Shown in pieces: positions 1 to 5,961 of a DNA stretch of 9,517 nucleotides. The DNA comes from Chloroflexota bacterium. Lineage in GTDB: Bacteria; Chloroflexota; Anaerolineae; B4-G1; SLSP01. How positions within the stretch are numbered: position 1 is the first letter of the stretch; each line of letters opens with the position of its first letter. Position numbers and translations under genes: made by a program. The notes beneath the pieces were generated by a model. That model was not told the origin of the DNA and ran no database searches. It saw nothing but the letters and a program-made list of their open reading frames with translations. Where the stretch lies: contig JAKJAB010000113.1 in assembly GCA_022707725.1 (NCBI GenBank), positions 1-9,517 of the forward strand, written 5' to 3'.

Positions 1-2807
1 CTTTGCGCTATGTAGAACACCATCATCGGAATAACGGCAATGACACCCATCAGCATTGTGACGGCCACAGCCACATACTCGCGTTCTGCAACGCTGTACA
101 GCCAGCCAGTCAGCCAGAAACGCCCTAAGGCAATAGCCACCACGTACCCAAACAACCCCGCAACTAATCCGACCAGGGCAACACGCACAGCGATGAAGGT
201 GGCGAATTTACGCTGTCTGGCCCACAGATAACCGGCCAAAGCGACCAGCAATGCGCCGCTCACAGCCCACCGCAGCAACATAGTACCTTGCACCACCGGC
301 GCATATAGCGGATCGGGGAGACTCTGGTTCCTCTGCGGTAGTGGTGTGGGTGTCGGAGTAGGCTCTGGAGTCGGCGTAGGCGTCAGCGTGGGCGTGGGGG
401 TTGGCGTGGGAGTTGGTTCAATCGCCGTGATCTCGATAGGACCTTCGGCGCGGATGGTGAGTTGCAGGCGCACCGAGTTGATTGCCGGTTCGGACTGCGC
501 AGTAATATCCAATTGCCCCTCGCGGTCCAGCACGATGGACGTGGTTGCTACACCGCCACGTGCTTCAGAAACGACGACGCGTTCGATGTCTTCTTGCGGA
601 TAGGTCAGGGTAAACTGTACAGGAGTTCCATCGGGGATTGGACGCCCATTGTGATCGACAATCACATCCGTGCGTAGATTGAGAATGCCCCCCTTGAGAA
701 TCTCGGAGCGCGCAGTTTCTGTAAGAACTTCACCGGTTGCATCGACAATGTCTAGCGATATCAACTGATTAGGGGACGGCATCGTCTGCCGCGCAATGGA
801 ATAGTTGAGCGCCGATATATCTACCGGAGAAGCGCCCGAAGCGACTAAATCACCGAACAACGCTCGCACACCCGCATCCACAAAAGCCGAGCCGGATGAA
901 TAAAGCACATAGAAGTAATCCAGTTTGCTGATTTCGGTACTGTCCAACTCATAGGGCGGTCCAAATGCAAGGACAACGATGTTGCCGGTCACACTAGGCG
1001 CATACTTGGCCAAAAATGTCTTGAGGGCATAACTGCTTGGATCGCCGGACTGCAATCCCGTCGTGGCAAAGACGACCCACCGCGCGCTTGCGACGGCATT
1101 CAGGACGACCGTCGCGATGGAAGGCGGGCCTTCGGTCAGTGTGATCTCCTGCTCGGCCGTCAATGCTGTCTGCAATTGTTCAAACGTAAAGTATTGCACT
1201 CCAGCGGAAGAGACGATATCGGTCCCATTCGGTCCATACAGCCGCAACACCACATCCCGCAACGCATTTGCCTGCAATAATGGGAACGGCCGATAATCGG
1301 CAAAGGGCTGCGCGTAACGCTCCTGCGTGAAAATAACGATGGAATCTCCCTCCTGGAAAGCCGGCGCAGTCGCATCAGTCGATAAAGGCACAATGCGGGT
1401 CAACGCATTGACCGCCACTTCATCGTCAACGGAATGCTTTATAGCAAAATCAGTAAGTCGTTCAGGATCGAGCTGGACAGCGTCCCAGGAAAACCCACTA
1501 TAAGCGTTCATTTTCATGCTCAGGATCCGGTAGACAGCGGCATCGACAATCACGCGGAAAGTTGCCTCCGTCTTGTACCGAGACGCGAGATAACTTAACG
1601 TATCCCGCACATTCGCAAAATGTGCCCTCCAGTTCTCGCTGTCCGCGGCAAAACGATTGAGCATCAACAAATCATTGCCGGCTGTCAACGCATCTTGGGC
1701 CACGCGGCGCGCATTAAACGACAGGCCACGCGGATCGTAAGAGTAGTGGATGGATTTCAACCCAAGGTTATCGGAGACCAATATCCCTCCAGCCTGACGC
1801 CACGGCGCAAATTCGGGCAGGTTCATTACCGATTGCAGGGCCTGGGCATCCAGACTGATGGGACGCGTGGCCTGGCGAATGTTACCCTGGAAACCACGGT
1901 AGCGGATATGGGTGACCAGGAATCCATCGGCCACATTCCCGTCACCCGTCGCGCCTCGCGCGACAGCAAAGAAAGGCGCCAACTCAATCTGCCGGAGCTG
2001 TTCCAGTGTCTTCTGCACAGTGGGGACCTCAGCCTCAAGCGAGCGGTCGGCCCCGCCAAGGCCCGGCAGATGGCGTGGCATCACCAGCAAACGGCCTTCG
2101 CTCCCGCGATGCAACCCCTGCACATAAGTCTTCCCCAGCTCGCCGACCCAAAATGGGTCCCCGCCGAATGTATTCACGCCCAAATCAGAGACATCGCCCG
2201 GTCGCGGCGTATACGAGACATCCAGATTGGGACCCAGGTACAGATTGATACCCAGGTCGGCCAACTCTTCGCCCAGAACGCTGCCAGCCATTTCGATGAG
2301 AGCGGGATTCCACGTTGCCCCTAAAGCCATTGGAGAAGGCATAAAGGTGGTATCGGAAATAAAAGACGTGACAGGAACGCCATCAAGGCTGGCGCTTACC
2401 GCAACAAAAAGTGGGATGTAGGGGGACGCAGGAGCTTCCTCTGGCTCATCGGTCGGCAGCGTCGATTGAGCTTGCCAGACGTCCCAGGCAATCTGTTGCA
2501 GACGCGTAGTCAGTGAGAGCACTTCAGCAGGCGCGACCGGCGACACACCAAAATTGCCATTCTGAGGACGCAAGAGTACGCCCCCAATTTTATAGTCGCG
2601 AATCAATGCCGCAATCTCAGAACCATCGCTGACATCGGTGCCTGGAAACGCTACCAGCACCAACTGCCCGACTTTGGCTCCAGCGGACATCTGATCCATT
2701 AAGACGACGACAGGGTCAGGTGATGTTCCTTGCGCCTTGACCGTTGGGACGAACGACAATAGCAGAAACAACACCAAAGCCCCGCGACACAATAGACGGG
2801 TGCACAT
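1..2807 (-). CDS. GH3-type glycosidase-like exported membrane protein with Ig-like module, Thr-Pro stalk and 3 C-terminal TM segments (C-terminus cut by window edge)
   Basis: I translated the complement codon by codon. The frame is open from the ATG at 2807 to the window edge: 935 codons, no stop, no frameshift. GGAGGAG lies 3 nt upstream. Residues 1-23 form a signal peptide (MCTRLLCRGALVLFLLLSF, cleavage near VKA-QG). Residues ~38-410 match the GH3 N-terminal barrel: KVGQLVLVAFPG, the PNLDVSYTPR...FGGDP segment, PRHLPGLGG (R245-H246) and GGILVSDNLGL, with D346 as the expected nucleophile. Residues ~470-670 resemble the GH3 C-terminal alpha/beta domain (NIVVLAFGPPYEL, YSSGSAFVDAG, LFGDLVASGASPVDIS). 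Residues ~690-795 look like an Ig/Big_1-type beta module. A Thr-Pro stalk covers 797-824, and hydrophobic helices lie at about 845-865, 871-893 and 911-934. The NagZ Asp-His dyad is absent (S256, E258). The likely role is an extracytoplasmic glycosidase or glycan-binding protein; the substrate is unknown. It is divergent from the plus-strand cluster. Confidence 0.88.
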   Translation of the reverse strand, partial: MCTRLLCRGALVLFLLLSFVPTVKAQGTSPDPVVVLMDQMSAGAKVGQLVLVAFPGTDVSDGSEIAALIRDYKIGGVLLRPQNGNFGVSPVAPAEVLSLTTRLQQIAWDVWQAQSTLPTDEPEEAPASPYIPLFVAVSASLDGVPVTSFISDTTFMPSPMALGATWNPALIEMAGSVLGEELADLGINLYLGPNLDVSYTPRPGDVSDLGVNTFGGDPFWVGELGKTYVQGLHRGSEGRLLVMPRHLPGLGGADRSLEAEVPTVQKTLEQLRQIELAPFFAVARGATGDGNVADGFLVTHIRYRGFQGNIRQATRPISLDAQALQSVMNLPEFAPWRQAGGILVSDNLGLKSIHYSYDPRGLSFNARRVAQDALTAGNDLLMLNRFAADSENWRAHFANVRDTLSYLASRYKTEATFRVIVDAAVYRILSMKMNAYSGFSWDAVQLDPERLTDFAIKHSVDDEVAVNALTRIVPLSTDATAPAFQEGDSIVIFTQERYAQPFADYRPFPLLQANALRDVVLRLYGPNGTDIVSSAGVQYFTFEQLQTALTAEQEITLTEGPPSIATVVLNAVASARWVVFATTGLQSGDPSSYALKTFLAKYAPSVTGNIVVLAFGPPYELDSTEISKLDYFYVLYSSGSAFVDAGVRALFGDLVASGASPVDISALNYSIARQTMPSPNQLISLDIVDATGEVLTETARSEILKGGILNLRTDVIVDHNGRPIPDGTPVQFTLTYPQEDIERVVVSEARGGVATTSIVLDREGQLDITAQSEPAINSVRLQLTIRAEGPIEITAIEPTPTPTPTPTLTPTPTPEPTPTPTPLPQRNQSLPDPLYAPVVQGTMLLRWAVSGALLVALAGYLWARQRKFATFIAVRVALVGLVAGLFGYVVAIALGRFWLTGWLYSVAEREYVAVAVTMLMGVIAVIPMMVFYIAQ
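336..419 (-). repeat. Thr-Pro stalk codons of the GH3-like protein
   Basis: This is an (ACN-CCN)n low-complexity tract encoding EPTPTPTPTLTPTPTPEPT and the following PTPTPLP (residues 797-824). It separates the Ig-like module from the first C-terminal membrane helix, so it probably acts as a flexible wall-spanning stalk. The wobble bases vary freely, which suggests selection on the protein rather than a DNA-level microsatellite. Confidence 0.85.
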
Positions 2808-2810
2808 ATT

Positions 2811-2817
2811 CTCCTCC
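2811..2817 (-). promoter_or_regulatory. Shine-Dalgarno for the GH3-like gene
   Basis: On the minus strand the sequence reads GGAGGAG-AAT-ATG. This near-perfect anti-16S complement, 3 nt before the ATG at 2807, fixes that start. A second GGTGG just upstream could allow a longer, more usual spacing. Confidence 0.75.
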
Positions 2818-2823
2818 ACCGCT

Positions 2824-2852
2824 ATTGTAACGCAGAGCGGGCAGTCTGGCAA
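2824..2852 (-). promoter_or_regulatory. Putative sigma70 promoter for the GH3-like gene
   Basis: On the minus strand TTGCCA (2852-2847) is followed after 17 nt by TACAAT (2829-2824); each box matches the consensus at 5 of 6 positions. Transcription would start near 2817, leaving a leader of only about 10 nt with the ribosome-binding site at its very 5' end. This is a motif call only. Confidence 0.55.
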
Positions 2853-2861
2853 GCACACAAC

Positions 2862-2889
2862 TTGACTACCGTCCAAGCCCTGGTACACT
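2862..2889 (+). promoter_or_regulatory. Putative sigma70 promoter for the lipoprotein/glycosyltransferase cluster
   Basis: TTGACT (2862-2867), 16 nt, then TACACT (2884-2889): 5/6 and 4/6 matches to consensus. The start would fall near 2896, about 20 nt before the ATG at 2916 and just before AGGAGG. The -35 box coincides with a possible TTG start codon at 2862 in the lipoprotein frame, a further reason to reject that longer start. Its -35 box is only 9 bp from the -35 box of the divergent promoter. Confidence 0.55.
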
Positions 2890-2900
2890 TTCCGCTTGTC

Positions 2901-2906
2901 AGGAGG
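2901..2906 (+). promoter_or_regulatory. Shine-Dalgarno deciding the lipoprotein start
   Basis: AGGAGG sits 9 nt before the ATG at 2916. It selects this start over the in-frame TTG 54 nt upstream, which has no such site and would bury the lipoprotein signal peptide behind 18 extra residues. Confidence 0.8.
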
Positions 2907-2915
2907 AAGTCAATC

Positions 2916-4175
2916 ATGAAAATTTCACAGCGTATGCGGACTCATTTCGTCTGGGTCATCCTGTTCGCTTTGTGCATACTCAGCGGCTGTGGACAAAAAC
3001 CACTGCTGCAGGATGTTTCCGTCGTGCCGGACACCATCACGCCCAATGCCGACGGCCAAACAGATTTGGCCCGAATTACGTTCACGCTCAATCGAAACGC
3101 CATCATCAGCATCAAGTTGCTTGACAGCAGCGGACAGGCGTACATCTTTCGCGCCCCGCGCTCTTTGAGCTTGAACGACAAGCCGTATACCGTCTACTTT
3201 GGCGGCGTGGTGGATGGCTTCAGCCTGCCCGACGAAGCGAACGACTTCACCATCGTCAAGCGCATGTTGCCTGACGATGTGTACACCTGGGAAATCCGGG
3301 CAGAGACCGAGGCAGGCGAAAGCGCGGTCATCACAGGGACGCTGACCATTCAGAACGCCGATACATCACTGCCGGGTATCCGCGGCTTCACCGTTTCTCC
3401 TACGGCTTTCTCCCCAAACCAGGATGGCATCGACGACCGCACGCGCATCAATCTCACGTTGGATAAAGACGTGGAAAGCCTGCGTGTCTATCTCGAAGGG
3501 GTAGACCGGACATCACACGCCATCCCGGAAGACGAACAAGCCACGCCCATCAACGCCAAGGGCTGGCACACCTTCGACTACGATGGCGGCATCGACGCCG
3601 GCGCGGAGCCGCCGCCCGATGGAATTTATACAGTATTCGCTGAAGCCCAGGATAAGATGGGGCAACATGTTATCGTCAGTAAGACGCTCGAAATCGTCAA
3701 CGCCGGCCTGCCGCGAGCCTATATCCTCAATGGAGAAGTGAAATACTCGGCGACCTCTCTCGTCATCTCCGAGACACTATGCTTCACCCTCACCGTCGAG
3801 AACGACAGCGCCACTTACCTGCGCACGACCGGCCCGTGGCCCAACACTACCTATCGCAGCGATCAAAACTTCAACACGCTAGGTTGGTCGGAAGAATCCG
3901 GCGTTTTCCGCGTCGCGATGAATTTCGACACGAGCCTGAGCGATTATCCCTTCCGTTGGGGTATCGGAAAGCCTGACGGCGATCTCGTGCAGATTGGCGA
4001 AAACTGGTATCTGCCGCCCAACGCACGCTCACAAGTTACCGGTTGCGTACAGATCGTCAAGGCGCCTGTACGCAATCCGTTATATTACTGGATGGGCCTG
4101 ATTCACGAGGATGTCGGCATTGCATCGGTGAACAATCGCGTCGATCCGAATTTCGTCACCATCTGGGAACCGTAA
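2916..4175 (+). CDS. Lipoprotein with two FlgD/CHU-like Ig modules and a C-terminal beta-rich module
   Basis: The product is 419 residues. The N-terminus has basic residues, a hydrophobic stretch (VWVILFALCIL) and a lipobox LSGC with Cys25, so it should be a membrane-anchored exported lipoprotein. Two modules follow, each opening with the same acidic motif: ITPNADGQTD (residues 41-50) and FSPNQDGIDD (165-174), each continuing into an I-x-x-x-L beta strand. This is the pattern of FlgD-like Ig and gliding-type C-terminal domains, where the DG/D residues often bind calcium. Each module ends with DG/DD-V/I-Y-T, then a strand. Residues ~275-419 form a different beta-rich module (PFRWGIG, YLPPNA, VTGCVQI, MGLIHEDVG) that I recall only as a recurring unnamed piece of Chloroflexota surface proteins. 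There is no catalytic motif. It is first in the cluster and lies 18 nt before the glycosyltransferase gene, so a structural or assembly role at the cell surface is the best guess. Confidence 0.85.
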   Translation: MKISQRMRTHFVWVILFALCILSGCGQKPLLQDVSVVPDTITPNADGQTDLARITFTLNRNAIISIKLLDSSGQAYIFRAPRSLSLNDKPYTVYFGGVVDGFSLPDEANDFTIVKRMLPDDVYTWEIRAETEAGESAVITGTLTIQNADTSLPGIRGFTVSPTAFSPNQDGIDDRTRINLTLDKDVESLRVYLEGVDRTSHAIPEDEQATPINAKGWHTFDYDGGIDAGAEPPPDGIYTVFAEAQDKMGQHVIVSKTLEIVNAGLPRAYILNGEVKYSATSLVISETLCFTLTVENDSATYLRTTGPWPNTTYRSDQNFNTLGWSEESGVFRVAMNFDTSLSDYPFRWGIGKPDGDLVQIGENWYLPPNARSQVTGCVQIVKAPVRNPLYYWMGLIHEDVGIASVNNRVDPNFVTIWEP

Positions 4176-4193
4176 AAGGCTTGGGATTGCGTT

Positions 4194-5111
4194 ATGTCAC
4201 TTATTGCGCCCCCTACCCTGACCGTCATCATCGTCTCGTGGAACGTTAAAAATCTGTTGGACAACTGCCTTTTGTCACTACGCGAAGAACTCAAGGCATC
4301 CAAAGTCCGCACAGAGGTGGAAGTGGTGGACAATGCCTCGGCAGATGGCTCGGCAGAGATGGTGCGCGAGTGGCATCCCTGGGTACATTTAACCTCAAGC
4401 GCGCAGAACCTCGGATTCGTGCACGGCAACAATCTGATTCTGGCGCGCCTGCAACAGGACGGGCTGCCTGATTATGTATGGTTGCTCAATCCTGATACGG
4501 TGATCCGCCCTGGCACACTGACGACACTGCTACGCTTTTTCGCGGAACACCCGCGCGCAGGACTCATCGGCCCGCAGTTGCTCAACCCAGACGGTTCGGC
4601 GCAGACCAGCGCCTTCCGTTTTCCCGATTTGCTGCAACCGCTGTTCGACCTGAGATGGTTGCCACAGCGGTTCTACTACACGCGCTTCAACGGGCGCTAT
4701 CCAGACACGGGGCAGCAGTCACTGCGCATCGATCACCCACTCGGCGCGGCAATGATGGCGCGCGGCACAGCAATACAGCAGGTGGGGACTCTAGACCCGC
4801 AGTTCTTCATGTACTGCGAGGAGATCGATTGGGCCTGGCGGATGAACAAAGCCGGGTGGGAAGCATGGCTGGTTCCCGAAGCCAAAGTCGTCCACTATAG
4901 CGGCGCAAGTACCAATCAAGCACGCCCGGCAACGACGGCCTATCTCTGGGAAAGCCGCGCCAAACTGTACCGCAAACACCGCGACCGGCTCACACGCGCG
5001 CTCGTGAGAGCTGTCGTGCGTCGCACCTTCTCGAAGAAGGCGACCAAGGCTCCCACCGATGAATGGCGTATCGCCTACGATAAAATCGTCGCCGCCTGGG
5101 AAACTGTATAG
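4194..5111 (+). CDS. GT2 family glycosyltransferase (rhamnosyltransferase/WbbL-like)
   Basis: A 305-residue GT-A-fold family 2 glycosyltransferase. Visible landmarks in order: the nucleotide-sugar-binding strand LTVIIVSWNVKNLL (residues 9-22), VDNASADGS (45-53), the NLGFVHGNN segment (72-80), the DXD-equivalent LLNPDT (97-102) that coordinates metal and nucleotide, GPQLLNPDGS (126-135), and the acceptor/catalytic-base region FMYCEEIDWAWR (205-216) followed by the VHYSGAST segment. Length and motif order match rhamnosyl- and related transferases of O-antigen or exopolysaccharide pathways; donor and acceptor cannot be read from sequence. There is no membrane segment, so it probably works at the cytoplasmic membrane face. 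It starts 18 nt after the lipoprotein stop. AAAAGG lies 14 nt upstream and is a weak ribosome-binding site, so coupling to the upstream gene is likely. Confidence 0.93.
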   Translation: MSLIAPPTLTVIIVSWNVKNLLDNCLLSLREELKASKVRTEVEVVDNASADGSAEMVREWHPWVHLTSSAQNLGFVHGNNLILARLQQDGLPDYVWLLNPDTVIRPGTLTTLLRFFAEHPRAGLIGPQLLNPDGSAQTSAFRFPDLLQPLFDLRWLPQRFYYTRFNGRYPDTGQQSLRIDHPLGAAMMARGTAIQQVGTLDPQFFMYCEEIDWAWRMNKAGWEAWLVPEAKVVHYSGASTNQARPATTAYLWESRAKLYRKHRDRLTRALVRAVVRRTFSKKATKAPTDEWRIAYDKIVAAWETV

Positions 5112-5123
5112 AACGATAAGACC

Positions 5124-5143
5124 GACTATCAGACTAACCGACC
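5124..5143 (+). repeat. Degenerate 8-bp repeat between the two glycosyltransferase genes
   Basis: GACTATCA GACTAACC GACC: two and a half imperfect octamers immediately before the ATG at 5144. They occupy the place where a ribosome-binding site would be expected. Short enough to be chance. Confidence 0.35.
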
Positions 5144-5896
5144 ATGCTCAAAGCCGTCATTTTAACGCTCAACGAAGAACGACACATCACCGCCTGCATC
5201 GACAGCCTGCGCTGGACGGACGGCATCGTCGTGCTGGACAGCTTCAGCAGCGATGCGACCGTCGTGCTGGCGCAACAGGCCGGCGCGGAGATCATCCAGC
5301 ACCGCTTCGAAAACTATTCGCAGCAGCGCAATGTCGCGTTGGAGAAGGTCGAGGCAGAGTGGATCTTTTTCGTGGATGCGGACGAACGTGCCACGCCGGC
5401 TCTCGGGGTAGAAATCCGCGACGTCATCGCACAGCAGGACAAGGTCGGGTGGTGGGTGCCGCGCCACAACTATATCTTCGGTCACCGGATGCGCGGGGCC
5501 GGGTGGTGGCCCGACCACCAATTGCGCGTGCTATGCCGCGACCGCGCGCGCTACGACCCCAACCGCGCTGTCCACGAAGAAGCCATTCTCGACGGTGAAG
5601 CCGGATACCTGACCCAGCCTTTCATCCACTACAACTATGAGACGCTGGGACAATTCGTCGCCAAACAACGCAAATACACCGACTTCGACGCCGGTATCCT
5701 GCTGCAAAAAGGCGTGCGGCCCAAGTTCTACACACCCTACACGCAAATTCCACGCCATTTCTGGTGGCGCTTCGTCACCCTCGGCGGCTGGCGCGATGGA
5801 CCGCACGGCATCCTACTCTCTGGATTGATGAGCTACTACGAGATGCGCAAATACCAGCACGTCCGCAAAGTACAACGGTCAGCCGTCAGCGTTTAG
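5144..5896 (+). CDS. GT2 family glycosyltransferase (WaaE/KdtX-like)
   Basis: A 250-residue family 2 glycosyltransferase of the short type related to lipopolysaccharide-core beta-1,4-glucosyltransferases. Landmarks: AVILTLNEERHI (residues 4-15), the IVVLDSFSSDATV strand (28-40), FENYSQQRN, which is the family's QRN motif, the DXD motif as FFVDADE with D78-A79-D80, the WWVPRHNYIFG and GWWPDHQLRV block, and the conserved NRAVHEE motif near residue 146. It would add a sugar to a lipid-linked or core glycan in the cytoplasm; the substrate is undetermined. Only 32 nt separate it from the preceding transferase and no clear ribosome-binding site precedes the ATG. Alternative start codons are unlikely because the first beta strand begins at residue 3. 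Its last codons overlap a heptamer repeat (5878-5905). Confidence 0.92.
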   Translation: MLKAVILTLNEERHITACIDSLRWTDGIVVLDSFSSDATVVLAQQAGAEIIQHRFENYSQQRNVALEKVEAEWIFFVDADERATPALGVEIRDVIAQQDKVGWWVPRHNYIFGHRMRGAGWWPDHQLRVLCRDRARYDPNRAVHEEAILDGEAGYLTQPFIHYNYETLGQFVAKQRKYTDFDAGILLQKGVRPKFYTPYTQIPRHFWWRFVTLGGWRDGPHGILLSGLMSYYEMRKYQHVRKVQRSAVSV

Positions 5897-5905
5897 CTTT
5901 CAGCG
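5878..5905 (+). repeat. Degenerate heptamer array TCAGC-type, four units
   Basis: GTCAGCC GTCAGCG TTTAGCT TTCAGCG: four contiguous 7-bp units sharing a TYAGC core. They span the end of the second glycosyltransferase gene, including its TAG stop at 5894-5896. The form recalls the short tandem heptamers known from intergenic DNA of cyanobacteria and filamentous bacteria. Confidence 0.6.
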
Positions 5906-5961
5906 ATTGGCAAGACAACACGATAAACATAACGCATAGAGAATCAAGGATACAACCATAC

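Noticed and set aside
346..603. Gly-Val-rich plus-strand open frame
   Set aside because: Same effect on the other strand: antisense of the Thr-Pro stalk of the GH3-like gene.
1620..2324. 234-codon plus-strand open frame
   Set aside because: It lies opposite the GH3-like barrel, whose frame gives clear family motifs; this one gives none.
2862..2915. Upstream TTG start for the lipoprotein
   Set aside because: No ribosome-binding site, it coincides with a good -35 box, and it would place 18 residues before the lipoprotein signal peptide.
4103..4432. Minus-strand open frame across the lipoprotein/glycosyltransferase border
   Set aside because: Antisense to the conserved start of the GT2 domain; no recognisable product.
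5764..5961. Upstream extension of the hydrolase gene
   Set aside because: It overlaps the GT2 gene in another frame, encodes Arg-rich noise and would bury the signal peptide.
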